Positions 16,910-25,274 of a DNA stretch of 64,000 bases are shown here, one piece after another. The first letter of the stretch is position 1, and each line of letters opens with the position of its first letter. This stretch comes from CAVTWS01 sp964390555 (GTDB lineage Bacteria; Actinomycetota; Acidimicrobiia; Acidimicrobiales; SHLQ01), in contig CAYMJU010000086.1 in NCBI GenBank assembly GCA_964390555.1, positions 52,792 through 116,791 on the forward strand. Direction: 5' to 3'. The notes below the pieces were generated by a model. The model was not told the origin of the DNA, ran no database searches, and was given only the letters and a program-made list of their open reading frames with translations. A program made the position numbers and the translations under genes.

Positions 16910-17749
16910 ATGAACGACCTCGCCTTCTCGTCGCCGCACCCGAACATCGGGTTGGAGCGACACGGTCACGTGGCGACGGTGACGATCGATCGCCCGGACT
17001 CCAAGAATTCCTGCACCGGCGACATGTGGGTGGCCCTGGGTGCGATCTTTCGCCAGGTGAGCTACTCGGGGGTACGAGCGGTCATGCTGACCGGAGCGGG
17101 CGGCGACTTCTGCACGGGCGCGGACCTGGGCGGCTCGCGCTCTGATCGTGCGTCGACCGCCGGCGAGCCAGCGGGTGGGCGACCCGCGCCGCCGGGGACG
17201 ATCCTCGATGCCATGCGGGTCCTCGGCGACGTGGTGGTGGCGGTGCACGATTGCTCGGTTCCCGTGGTGGCCAAGGTCGACGGGCTGTGCGTGGGTGCCG
17301 GCCTCGGTCTGGCGCTGGCCGCGGATCTCACGTGGTGCTCGGACCGGTCCCGGTTCTCGGCGATCTTCGTCAAGCGCGGGCTCAGCCTGGACTTCGGAAC
17401 GTCCTGGCTGTTGCGCCAACGGATCGGGTCGCACAAGGCCAAGGAGCTGGCGTTCACGGGCAAGATGGTGAGCGGCGCCGAAGCGTTCGGGCTCGGCCTG
17501 GTGAACGCCGTAGTGCCGGCGGCCGACCTCGACTCGGCGGTTCGGGAGGTCGTCGAGACGATCGCTGCCGGCCCGCCAGTGGCATTGTCGATGACGAAGC
17601 GGGAGCTGAACCACGCATCGAGCGCGTCCCTCGCGCAGGCCCTCGAGACCGAAGCGCTGGCCCAGGGCTTCAACACCACCACCGAGGACATGCGCGAAGC
17701 GCTCATCGCCTACGGCGAGCGTCGCGCACCCGAATTCAAAGGCCGGTAG
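16910..17749 (+). CDS. enoyl-CoA hydratase/isomerase (crotonase) family protein
   Basis: 279 residues. Seen: HGHVATVTIDRPDSKNSC at the N-terminus, the oxyanion-hole segment GAGGDFCTGADLGGS near residue 62, VDGLCVGAGLGLALAADLT near 123, and RGLSLDFGTSWLLRQRIG near 156. The two Glu residues of classical enoyl-CoA hydratase are not evident; Asp occupies the second site, so isomerase, lyase or hydrolase chemistry is possible. The stop lies 2 nt before the carboxyltransferase start, so the pair is probably one operon. Confidence 0.85.
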   Translation: MNDLAFSSPHPNIGLERHGHVATVTIDRPDSKNSCTGDMWVALGAIFRQVSYSGVRAVMLTGAGGDFCTGADLGGSRSDRASTAGEPAGGRPAPPGTILDAMRVLGDVVVAVHDCSVPVVAKVDGLCVGAGLGLALAADLTWCSDRSRFSAIFVKRGLSLDFGTSWLLRQRIGSHKAKELAFTGKMVSGAEAFGLGLVNAVVPAADLDSAVREVVETIAAGPPVALSMTKRELNHASSASLAQALETEALAQGFNTTTEDMREALIAYGERRAPEFKGR

Positions 17750-17751
17750 CC

Positions 17752-19251
17752 GTGACTGACAGCTCCGAAGGGTGGGACGACGTCCTGGAGGACCTGCGCC
17801 TCCGACGCGAGGTGGCCCGTTCGATGGGCGGTGACGAGCGGCTCCGCAAGCACCGGGCGGCGGGGAAGCTCGACGCCCGCGCCCGGATCGCCCACCTGCT
17901 CGACGCCGGATCCTTCCTCGAGCTAGGCACCCTCGTCGGCGGAGCCGAGGCCCCGGCCGATGCCGTCGTCATGGGGTCGGGTCGGATCGACGGCCGCCCG
18001 GTGATGGTGGCGGCCGAGGACTTCACCGTGATGGCCGGCACCATCAGCTCGGCCGCGAACGCCAAGCGCTACCGGGTGGCCGAGGTCGCGGCGGGAGATC
18101 GGGTCCCACTCGTCATGCTGCTCGAAGGGGCAGGGTTCCGGGCCGACGGGAAGACTCACACCCGGACGCCGACCGATCTCCTCGCGCAGGCGCGGTGCTC
18201 GGGGCGGGTGCCGCTCGTGACGGCGGTCCTCGGTGCGTCGGCGGGTCACGGCGCGCTCGTCGCGCCCATGTCGGATTTCACGGTGATGAGCAGCCGCGGG
18301 TCGGTGTTCACGGCCGGCCCTCCGGTCGTCTACGAGTCGTTGGGGGAGAAGATCTCCAAGGAGGACCTCGGGGGTCCCGGGGTGGCGATCGCGAGTGGCC
18401 TCATCCACAACGTCGTCGACGACGACCAAGCCGCGCTCGACCTGATCCGCACCTACCTCGGCTACTTCCCGTCGTCAGCGTGGTCGTTCCCACTCGACGT
18501 AGACGGAGGTGACGACGGCGCCCGCCTGGTCCCCGAGATGGTGGAGATCGTGCCCCGAAACGGGCGGCGCGTGTACGACATGCGCACGGTCGTCGATGTC
18601 GTGTTCGACGCCGGCTCGACGTTCGAGGTGCAGCCCGATTTCGGACGGTCGATCATCACCTCCCTGTGTCGGCTGGGCGGCCACCCGGTCGCGGTGGTGG
18701 CGAACCAGCCTCTGGTGCTGGCCGGGTCGATCGATGCCGATGCCGCCGACAAGGGCGCACACTTCATCTCCGTGGCCGATTCGTTCCACCTGCCGTTGAT
18801 CTTCCTGTCCGACAATCCGGGGGTGATGCCCGGCAGCGCTTCAGAGAAGCAGGCCATCTTGCGCAGTGGGGCCCGGATGTACGCGGCCCAGACGATGGCG
18901 ACGACGCCGAAATTCGAGGTCACGTTCCGGAAGGCCTACGGATTCGGCTCGATGGTGATGGGCATGATCCCCTTCGATGGGCAGTCGGCGGTCTACGCGC
19001 TCCCCGGCGCCACGATGGGCGCCATGGGTGCTGCCGCCATGAGCCGGGCACGAGGTTCCGACGCCGACGAGGCGGCCATCTTGCGCCACGCCGAGGTCGA
19101 GGCGTCGTTCCGGTCGGCCCAGTCATTCGGTTTCGACGAGCTCATCGATCCCCGCGAGGTCCGCAACGTGTTGCTCCACTCGCTCGAGCGAGCGCTCTAC
19201 CGCCGCCAGGCCGCCCCCGAGCCCGTCGCCCGGATCGGGATCATTCCCTAG
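17752..19251 (+). CDS. acyl-CoA carboxylase carboxyltransferase subunit
   Basis: 499 residues in two crotonase-like halves typical of the beta subunit of biotin-dependent acyl-CoA carboxylases (acetyl-, propionyl- or methylcrotonyl-CoA type). Seen: KHRAAGKLDARARIAHLLD near residue 37, VLGASAGHGALVAPMSDF near 160, GGPGVAIASGLIH near 206, and in the second half GHPVAVVANQPLVLAGSID and FLSDNPGVMPGSASEKQAI. It transfers CO2 from carboxybiotin to an acyl-CoA. No biotin carboxylase or carrier gene is nearby, so the partner subunit must be encoded elsewhere. GTG start 2 nt after the crotonase gene. Confidence 0.88.
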   Translation: MTDSSEGWDDVLEDLRLRREVARSMGGDERLRKHRAAGKLDARARIAHLLDAGSFLELGTLVGGAEAPADAVVMGSGRIDGRPVMVAAEDFTVMAGTISSAANAKRYRVAEVAAGDRVPLVMLLEGAGFRADGKTHTRTPTDLLAQARCSGRVPLVTAVLGASAGHGALVAPMSDFTVMSSRGSVFTAGPPVVYESLGEKISKEDLGGPGVAIASGLIHNVVDDDQAALDLIRTYLGYFPSSAWSFPLDVDGGDDGARLVPEMVEIVPRNGRRVYDMRTVVDVVFDAGSTFEVQPDFGRSIITSLCRLGGHPVAVVANQPLVLAGSIDADAADKGAHFISVADSFHLPLIFLSDNPGVMPGSASEKQAILRSGARMYAAQTMATTPKFEVTFRKAYGFGSMVMGMIPFDGQSAVYALPGATMGAMGAAAMSRARGSDADEAAILRHAEVEASFRSAQSFGFDELIDPREVRNVLLHSLERALYRRQAAPEPVARIGIIP

Positions 19252-19335
19252 CGTCGGCGCGCTCGGCACCCGTCTGGCGGGATCATGGCCGCCGCGATAG
19301 ACAGCTCTCGTTCATGGTCTGAGCTGGGAGTCTTC

Positions 19336-20457
19336 ATGTCGGTTGCCGCGGCGCGCGAGGGGATCAAGGTCGGCGTGCTGTTCGACATCGGGTTCTCGCC
19401 CGACGAGGTCGACTTCGAGCGTGACTTCATGGACTCCATCCAGCTCGTGTTCGACGATGCCTTGTCGTCGGGCGTGCTGGACCGGCCGATCGACGTCGTG
19501 TTCGCCCAGGGCGAGGGGATGCCACGCGGTTCGGTGAAGTCGGCGATCGACGCGACCCGCCAGCTCGTCGACGAGGGATGCCTGGTCGTGATCGGGCCGA
19601 TGATCTCGGAGAACGCGGTCGCGATCCGCGAGTACCTGGACCGGGAGGGTCGCACGCCCTGCATCTCGTGGTGCGGAACCGACGATTGGCTCGGGGAGTG
19701 GTCCTTCGGCCTTTCCTCGGGGTCCCTCACCGACGAGCCTTATGTGCTCGCCAACCTCATGGCCCACGCCGGCTACCAGCGGATCGGGGTCGTCGTCGAG
19801 GAGTCGCTGATCGGCGAGGAGTACCTGGCGTTCCTGCGCCGGGCTGTTCAGGTCGAGGGTCTGCGAATCGTGGCCGAGGAGCGCATCTTGACCACCGACC
19901 ACGACATCTCGGCGGCGGCCGCCCGCCTTCAGGCCGCGCGTCCCGACGCGCTGGTCCATGTCGGGTTCGGCTTCGGCGTCGTTCGCCTGAACGAAGCGCT
20001 GGAGCGGCTCGAGTGGTCCCCGCCGAGGTACATGGGCACGGCTTGGCAGAACGCCGTGTTCTCACAGTCGGTCCGCGAGGCGTACCTGGGCTGGATCGGG
20101 CTCGATCTCTACGACGAGGAGAACCCGGTGGGCATGGACTTCATCGACCGCTTCGAAAAGCGCTATGGCCGCCGGCTGGAGTACTTCGCTCCCATCGCCG
20201 CCCGCGACTTCGCGACGATCGTGGTGCAGGCGCTGGCCGACGCCAAACCGCTGTCGCCGCGCGGGGTCTGCGAGGCCATCGAGCGCGTGAAGATGCTGCC
20301 CGCGGCCTGCGGGGCGCCGGGCACCCGCATCTCCTACGGCAAGTGGACCCGCCGGGGCTGGATGGGCGCTGGGTATCTGGTCGCCCGAGAGTTCGACCCC
20401 GACGACCCCCCGAAGGCGGTCTTTCGCGGTCGGCTGCGCGAACCCAAGGTCTGGTGA
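19336..20457 (+). CDS. type-1 periplasmic-binding-fold protein without a signal peptide
   Basis: 373 residues resembling Leu/Ile/Val-binding (LivK-like) receptors: IKVGVLFDIGF at the N-terminus, CLVVIGPMISENAVAIREYL near residue 75, YQRIGVVVEESLIGEEYLAF near 147, and ALVHVGFGFGVVRLNEALE near 209. No Sec signal or lipobox is seen from this ATG, or from an in-frame start 51 nt upstream. The ATG at 19336 has GGGAG at good spacing. No permease or ABC ATPase genes are near. It may be a cytosolic ligand sensor or an enzyme-associated binding protein in this lipid cluster; this is inference. Confidence 0.72.
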   Translation: MSVAAAREGIKVGVLFDIGFSPDEVDFERDFMDSIQLVFDDALSSGVLDRPIDVVFAQGEGMPRGSVKSAIDATRQLVDEGCLVVIGPMISENAVAIREYLDREGRTPCISWCGTDDWLGEWSFGLSSGSLTDEPYVLANLMAHAGYQRIGVVVEESLIGEEYLAFLRRAVQVEGLRIVAEERILTTDHDISAAAARLQAARPDALVHVGFGFGVVRLNEALERLEWSPPRYMGTAWQNAVFSQSVREAYLGWIGLDLYDEENPVGMDFIDRFEKRYGRRLEYFAPIAARDFATIVVQALADAKPLSPRGVCEAIERVKMLPAACGAPGTRISYGKWTRRGWMGAGYLVAREFDPDDPPKAVFRGRLREPKVW

Positions 20458-20518
20458 CCCGCTCAGCTGTCGAAGGTACGAAACAAGCGAACGTTCAACT
20501 AGTGGCGCGCGTTCTGAG

Positions 20519-21823
20519 TCAGTGGTTCGCGGTGGCGAGGTCGAGCAGGTGGGCGAAGCGCTGCTCGGCCGCGGCGGTGCGGCTCGGAACGTGCTCGGTC
20601 GGTAGACCGCTCACCGGCGCGTAGCCCTTGAGGACGTTGCGCGCGATGAAGCTCTTGTGCACCTCGTCGGCGCCGTCGCTGATACGGAAGTTGCGGGCGA
20701 TTCGATACATGCGCTCGAGCGGCAAGTCGGTGGAGAAGCCCATGGCGCCGTGGACCTGGATCGACCGGTCGATCGCGTTGTAGAGGACCCGGGCCCCCCA
20801 GTACTTGATCTGGGCGATCTGCACCCGGCTCTTGCTCGCGCCGTGGGTGTCCCAGTGCCAGGCCGCGTGCAACGTGAGCAGCCGGGCGGCGTCGATCTCG
20901 GTACGGGACTCGGCGATGAAGTCCTGCACGAACTGCTTGTCCCCGAGCGGCCGGCCGTGCATGGTGCGGCTCACCGACCGCTCACACATCATGTCGAAGG
21001 CCCGTTCGCACTGGCCGATCCAACGCATGGCGTGATGGATCCGGCCACCCGACAGGCGCTTTTGAGCGAGCAGGAAGCCTTGGCCCGGTTCGCCGATCAA
21101 GTTCTGCCGCGGCACCCGGCAGTCCTCGAAGCGGATCTCGGCGTGCCCGCCGAGGTGATGATCGCCCGGCCCCGGATACGGGTGGTCCATCGTGTGGACG
21201 TTGCGCACGATGTTCATGCCCGGTGTGCCGCGCTCGATGCAGATCATCGACGCTCGCTCGTAGGGTCCGCCGTCGGGGTTGGTGACCACCATGGCCAACA
21301 CGAAGTCAGCTGCGGCGGCGTTGGACGCGAACCACTTGTGACCGTTGATGACGTACTCGTCGCCGTCGAGCACGGCAACCGTCGCGATCTGGGTCGGGTC
21401 GGACCCCGCGGTGTTGGGTTCGGTCAAGGCGAACGACGATGTGAGCTGGCCGTCGAGCAACGGCCACAACCATCGCTCCTTCTGCTCGTCGTTTGCTCCG
21501 ATGGCCAAGAGCTCGCTGTTGCCCGAATCGGGGGCCTGGTTGCCGAACAGGTTCGGCGCCGAGTTGGTCCGGCCGAGGATCTCGTGCATGAGCGCCAGGC
21601 GCACCTGACCCATACCCAGGCCTCCCAACTCAGGGTCCAGGTGAGCGGCCCACAAGCCACGATCTTTCACCTGCTGTTTGATCGGCTCGGTGGCTCGGGC
21701 CCACGCCTCGCGACTCATCCGGTTCTTCACCAGATCGAGCGGCTCGATCTCATCGATGACGATGAGGCGGATCCAGTCGAGCTGCTCCTGGAACTCCGGA
21801 TCGGTCTGGAAATCCCACGCCAT
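20519..21823 (-). CDS. acyl-CoA dehydrogenase, ACAD10/11-like
   Basis: 434 residues. Seen: FALTEPNTAGSDPTQIATV near residue 134, NGHKWFASNAAAADFVLAM near 159, IQVHGAMGFSTDLPLERMY near 373, and the C-terminal ISDGADEVHKSFIARNVL, where DGxDEVH matches the ACAD10/ACAD11 clade and not the usual YEGT. In animals that clade handles 4-hydroxyacyl-CoAs together with a fused APH kinase domain. A free-standing APH gene of the same clade lies at 24158. ATG at 21823 was chosen because upstream in-frame sequence is unrelated debris. Convergent with the binding-protein gene. Confidence 0.88.
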   Translation of the reverse strand: MAWDFQTDPEFQEQLDWIRLIVIDEIEPLDLVKNRMSREAWARATEPIKQQVKDRGLWAAHLDPELGGLGMGQVRLALMHEILGRTNSAPNLFGNQAPDSGNSELLAIGANDEQKERWLWPLLDGQLTSSFALTEPNTAGSDPTQIATVAVLDGDEYVINGHKWFASNAAAADFVLAMVVTNPDGGPYERASMICIERGTPGMNIVRNVHTMDHPYPGPGDHHLGGHAEIRFEDCRVPRQNLIGEPGQGFLLAQKRLSGGRIHHAMRWIGQCERAFDMMCERSVSRTMHGRPLGDKQFVQDFIAESRTEIDAARLLTLHAAWHWDTHGASKSRVQIAQIKYWGARVLYNAIDRSIQVHGAMGFSTDLPLERMYRIARNFRISDGADEVHKSFIARNVLKGYAPVSGLPTEHVPSRTAAAEQRFAHLLDLATANH

Positions 21824-21902
21824 GGTGTCCTCGCTTGCTCGATGGCCCCGGCGAACCCGCAGGTTCGCCACGCTTGGCCGCCAACGTAACTGGTAACCGA
21901 CT

Positions 21903-22001
21903 TCAGAACGTGGCGATCGGGTTGACCGGGCTGCCCGAGGTGCCGGCGAAGCGGATCGGGCACACCGACTCCCACGCGCACGACACGCTGACGCGGTGAC
22001 G
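21903..22001 (-). pseudogene. C-terminal gene remnant (cyclase-like?)
   Basis: In one minus-strand frame the sequence reads WESVCPIRFAGTSGSPV...NPIATF then stop. This looks like the tail of a real protein (perhaps a cyclase/kynurenine-formamidase-like enzyme) but lacks any upstream body in frame. Identity is a guess; the fragment nature is what the sequence shows. Confidence 0.4.
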
Positions 22002-22027
22002 AACGGCGGCCGCGCCCCGCCGGCGTG

Positions 22028-22142
22028 CGACGCGAGGGGACGGCCGAAGCTGTGGCGGTCGAACGCCCACTCGACGGTGATGTCGAAGGCCGTCTGCATG
22101 GCGCCCACCATCTCGGCCGTCTCTAGACCGTCGCCACCCTCT
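22028..22142 (-). pseudogene. internal fragment of an acyl-CoA dehydrogenase
   Basis: Minus-strand frame reads GLETAEMVGAMQTAFDI, then TVEWAFDRHSFGRPLAS, and then loses similarity. The same region of the intact gene at 13461-14570 reads EITGALHRAFAMTLEW...RYSFGRPLNS. Neither end of a gene is present, so this is a decayed remnant lying in the 362-bp gap between the ACAD10/11-like gene and the SDR gene. Confidence 0.65.
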
Positions 22143-22185
22143 CCCGTGGTAGGAAGACGGTGTTGAACCATGGGGAGGAGTCGGT

Positions 22186-22932
22186 GTGGGTCGCTTCGAT
22201 GGGAGGGTCTCGGTCGTAACCGGGGCCGGGCAGGGAATCGGCGAGGCCTACGCCAAGGGTCTGGCCGCCGAGGGTGCGGCGGTCGCGGTCGCCGACATCA
22301 ACGTCGAGAATGCCGAGCGGGTCGCCACCGAGATCGTGTCGTCCGGTGGCCAGGCGACGGCGATCCGTGTCGACATCGGTGACCCCGCGAGCGCGCAGGC
22401 CATGGCCGACGCCACCGTGGCGTCCTACGGGCACATCGATCACTTGGTCAACAACGCCGCCATCTACCATTCGATGCGGACCGACGGCCTGCTGACCGTC
22501 GAGCTCGACTACCTCACGCGGTTCATGAACGTCAACCTGCTCGGCGCGCTGTACTGCGCCCGGGCGTGCGTGCCGGCGATGCCCGACGGTGGCGCGATCG
22601 TGAACCAGTCGTCGACCGCGGCGTGGATCGCCGGCGGCTACTACTCACTCGCCAAGGCCGGCATCAACAGCCTCACAGCGTCGCTGGCCGCCGAGCTAGG
22701 TGGCCGCAAGATCCGGGTCAACGGCATCGCCCCCGGTCCCACCGATACCGCGGCGACCCGCTCGGTGGTTCCCGAGGAGTTCACCTCGGCGATGGTCCAA
22801 TCGCTCGCCCTCAAGCGGATGGGTACGCCCGGCGACATGGTCGGGCCGCTGCTGTTCTTGTTGTCCGACGACGCGGCGTGGGTCACCGGCCAGGTGTTCA
22901 ACGTCGATGGCGGCCACATCGTCCGCCTCTGA
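22186..22932 (+). CDS. short-chain dehydrogenase/reductase
   Basis: 248-residue classical SDR. Seen: VVTGAGQGIGEAYAKGLA near residues 9-26, HLVNNAAIYH near 86, Ser in NQSSTAAW near 143, YYSLAKAG (catalytic Tyr/Lys) near 152, and the C-terminal GQVFNVDGGHIV. An NAD(P)-dependent alcohol/3-hydroxyacyl dehydrogenase. GTG start preceded by GGGGAGGAG at ideal spacing. It is divergent from the ACAD10/11-like gene, with gene debris between. A hydroxyacyl-CoA step in the same pathway is plausible. Confidence 0.88.
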   Translation: MGRFDGRVSVVTGAGQGIGEAYAKGLAAEGAAVAVADINVENAERVATEIVSSGGQATAIRVDIGDPASAQAMADATVASYGHIDHLVNNAAIYHSMRTDGLLTVELDYLTRFMNVNLLGALYCARACVPAMPDGGAIVNQSSTAAWIAGGYYSLAKAGINSLTASLAAELGGRKIRVNGIAPGPTDTAATRSVVPEEFTSAMVQSLALKRMGTPGDMVGPLLFLLSDDAAWVTGQVFNVDGGHIVRL

Positions 22933-22960
22933 GCGAAGCGCAGCGAGCGAGTGCAGCCGT

Positions 22961-23012
22961 GGGAGCGCAGCTCCCCGGATGCCGATGGGGTCTGGGGGCG
23001 CGCAGCCCCCAG
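22961..23012. repeat. two hairpins, second shared with 49519-49537
   Basis: GGGAGC-GCA-GCTCCC at 22961-22975 and CTGGGGGC-GCGCA-GCCCCCAG at 22992-23012 are perfect short inverted repeats between the convergent SDR and LLM genes. The second is repeated, with flanking similarity over about 50 bp, upstream of the ROK gene near 49.5 kb. Likely terminators and a dispersed intergenic repeat. The adjacent GAGCGAAGCG...CAGCGAGCGAG is low-complexity GCGAGC-type sequence. Confidence 0.7.
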
Positions 23013-23046
23013 CGACAAGTATGAGCGCAGCGGTCACGGCGCGGGT

Positions 23047-24093
23047 TCAGGCGGAGACGCGGCGGTACTCGGCGACGATCGGCGCGAGCTCGGCTGGCGT
23101 AGCTCCGTGCATGATCACCCCGTCGCAGCCGAGGTCGAACTGGTTCTGAATGGCGGCCACGCACTCGGCCGGGCTGCCCGTCGCGGCGGGGGCCAACCAC
23201 TCGTCGGGTATCAAGGTGGCGACGTGCTCGAGCTGTTCGGTGGTGCCGACGATGTCGAGGCCGCGGACCCGCGACACGATCGGGTCGGCGAGGAACCGTT
23301 CGAGCACCGCTGGGTCCCAGCGGTTGGTGCGCACGAGCAGGGCGCCGTAGCCCTGGAGATAGGTGCCGAGGCGCCCCACCAGCTTCATGAGGCGCTTGTC
23401 CGCGGGTATGTGGTCGCCGATCGTGGCGAAGCACGACCAAACCTTGACCGTGGCCGGGTCGCGCCCGGCTTGCTCAGCGGCGCGCTTGACGGTCTGGACG
23501 CACCGCGAGGTGGTCTCGTCGGTGAAGAACGTGTGCAAGACGATGTCGTCGAACGTGCGGCCGCCGGCGGCGAGGGAGTTGGGGCCGAAGGCGACGAGCC
23601 CCATGGGGAGGTACTCGTCGAGCTGGGCATCGAGCGCCAGAACGGGCCACGAGCCGGCGGGGCCGTCGTGCCCGATGATCGTCTCGCCGCGAAACAGGCG
23701 TCGCATCAGGCCGGCGAAGTCCTCGAGCTGGGCGGTGGTGATGCGGGAGATCCCGTACGCATCCTGCATCTGGGGGATGCCTCGCCCGAGGCCGAGGACG
23801 AACCGCCCGCCGGTGAGGCTTTGCATGGTCCGGGCGTAGCCGGCGGTGACCGCGGGGTGCCGGGTATTGTGGTTCGTGGCCGCGGTCTCGATCCGGATCC
23901 GTTCGCTGACCGCTCCGGCCGCACCCGACAGGGTCGCGGCCTCCTTCTTGTTATAGCGCTCGGAGATGAACGCGGTGCCGAGACCGAGGGCCTCAGCGTC
24001 GATGACTTCTTGTACGAGCTCTCGGGACGTGCCGGGCTGGCCCGCCAGCGTGTAGAAGCCCAGTTCTTCGAGGACCGTCGTGCTGTCGGCCAT
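23047..24093 (-). CDS. LLM-class F420-dependent oxidoreductase
   Basis: 348 residues, luciferase-like TIM-barrel. Seen: LGTAFISERYNKKEAATLSG near residue 38, IRIETAATNHNTRHPAVTAG near 66, GRFVLGLGRGIPQM near 95, and C-terminal GSPAECVAAIQNQFDLGCDG. Actinobacterial members typically use coenzyme F420 (or FMN) to oxidise or reduce hydrophobic substrates. The ATG at 24093 has GAGGGGGG upstream, so the longer open frame was not used. It lies 64 bp after the APH gene on the same strand. Confidence 0.87.
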   Translation of the reverse strand: MADSTTVLEELGFYTLAGQPGTSRELVQEVIDAEALGLGTAFISERYNKKEAATLSGAAGAVSERIRIETAATNHNTRHPAVTAGYARTMQSLTGGRFVLGLGRGIPQMQDAYGISRITTAQLEDFAGLMRRLFRGETIIGHDGPAGSWPVLALDAQLDEYLPMGLVAFGPNSLAAGGRTFDDIVLHTFFTDETTSRCVQTVKRAAEQAGRDPATVKVWSCFATIGDHIPADKRLMKLVGRLGTYLQGYGALLVRTNRWDPAVLERFLADPIVSRVRGLDIVGTTEQLEHVATLIPDEWLAPAATGSPAECVAAIQNQFDLGCDGVIMHGATPAELAPIVAEYRRVSA

Positions 24094-24157
24094 GCTGCCC
24101 CCCTCGGTCGGCGTCGCGGCAGTCTGGCATGAGCGCCGCCGCGTTCTACAAGTACAA

Positions 24158-25138
24158 CTACAGCTCGCTCGCGAGGGCCATCTGGGCGAGCGTGCGGACG
24201 GTCTCGTCGGTCCGGGCCGCGGCTTCGGGGTCGTTGGCCCGGGTGCGGGCGGCACTGCCTTGGGAGATCACCGCGAGCTTGTAGATGGCGAGGGTCCGGT
24301 AGAAGCCGATGTGGCTGAGGTCGCGGCCACTGGTCGTGGCGTACCGCGCGAGCAGTTCGTCGACCGAAGGGAAACCGTCGTTGGCCCGGTGGGGCTGCTG
24401 GTGCTCGCGGTGTCGCCACAGGAACGCGCCGACATCGCTCCAGTACATGGCGAGCATGCCGACGTCGGTCAGCGGATCGCCGAGCGTCGACATCTCCCAA
24501 TCGAGCACGGCCAGCATCTGGGTCGGCGGGTCGTGCTCGAACATGGTGTTGTTGAACGAGTAGTCGCCATGCACGATCGCCGGCGCGCCCTCGGGCGGGA
24601 TGGACGCGGCGAGCCGGCGGGCGATCTCGTCGATCTCGGGAAGGTCGGTGTACTTGGCCTTCTCCCACTGGGTGAGCCAGCGCCGGACCTGGCGCTCGAC
24701 AAAACCCGCCGGGCGGCCGAATTCGGCGAGGCCCACGGCTAGGGGGTCGACCGCGTGCAGCCGGGCGAGCACGTCGACCAGCTCGAACGAGCAGGCTCGT
24801 GACTGCGACGGGTCGAGGTGGGCGACGTTGGACGCGTCGTTGAACACGACCCCGTCGAGGCGCTCCATCAGGTAGAACGGCGCGCCCAGCACAGTCTCGT
24901 CGTCGCAGGTCCGCACGATCCGGGCGACCGGCACGTCCGATCCTTGTAGGGCCTGCTGGACCGTCCATTCCCGTTTCATGTCGTTGGCCGTCGCGAGGAC
25001 GTGCGACAGAGGAGGTCGCCGAAGGATCCAGTCGTCATTGCCGGTGCGGACCCGGAACGTCAGGTTCGACGATCCGCCCGAGACCTGCTCGATCTCGAGA
25101 TCGTCGCGACCGATCCAGGCCGTCAACTCGTCGCGCAT
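24158..25138 (-). CDS. ACAD10/11-type APH phosphotransferase
   Basis: 326 residues, very similar in motif order to the kinase domain of vertebrate ACAD11: VSGGSSNLTFRVRTGNDDWI near residue 19, LRRPP, REWTVQQAL, LGAPFYLMERLDGVVFND, a canonical HGDYSFNNTMFE (catalytic HGD...N) near 198, and LAVLDWEMSTLGDPLTDVG near 218. Such kinases phosphorylate small hydroxylated substrates; in ACAD10/11 a 4-hydroxyacyl-CoA. All catalytic residues are intact, unlike the two other APH genes here. TACGGT lies 8 nt before the ATG (leaderless type). Divergent from the P450 gene. Confidence 0.88.
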   Translation of the reverse strand: MRDELTAWIGRDDLEIEQVSGGSSNLTFRVRTGNDDWILRRPPLSHVLATANDMKREWTVQQALQGSDVPVARIVRTCDDETVLGAPFYLMERLDGVVFNDASNVAHLDPSQSRACSFELVDVLARLHAVDPLAVGLAEFGRPAGFVERQVRRWLTQWEKAKYTDLPEIDEIARRLAASIPPEGAPAIVHGDYSFNNTMFEHDPPTQMLAVLDWEMSTLGDPLTDVGMLAMYWSDVGAFLWRHREHQQPHRANDGFPSVDELLARYATTSGRDLSHIGFYRTLAIYKLAVISQGSAARTRANDPEAAARTDETVRTLAQMALASEL

Positions 25139-25146
25139 GAGCCGCG

Positions 25147-25152
25147 ACCGTA
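25147..25152 (-). promoter_or_regulatory. candidate -10 box (TACGGT), leaderless APH transcript
   Basis: Minus-strand TACGGT ends 8 nt before the ATG at 25138, with no Shine-Dalgarno between, fitting a leaderless transcript. Confidence 0.45.
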
Positions 25153-25274
25153 GGCGACGACCGCTGCCTCGCGCGTGGTCGGCGCACGTCGCATCGCCCA
25201 CCGGGCGCGAACGCCTTGTGAGCCGCTGGTCAAGACCTAGTGTCGTGGACTTCACAGCCTGGGAGGTACCGCTG

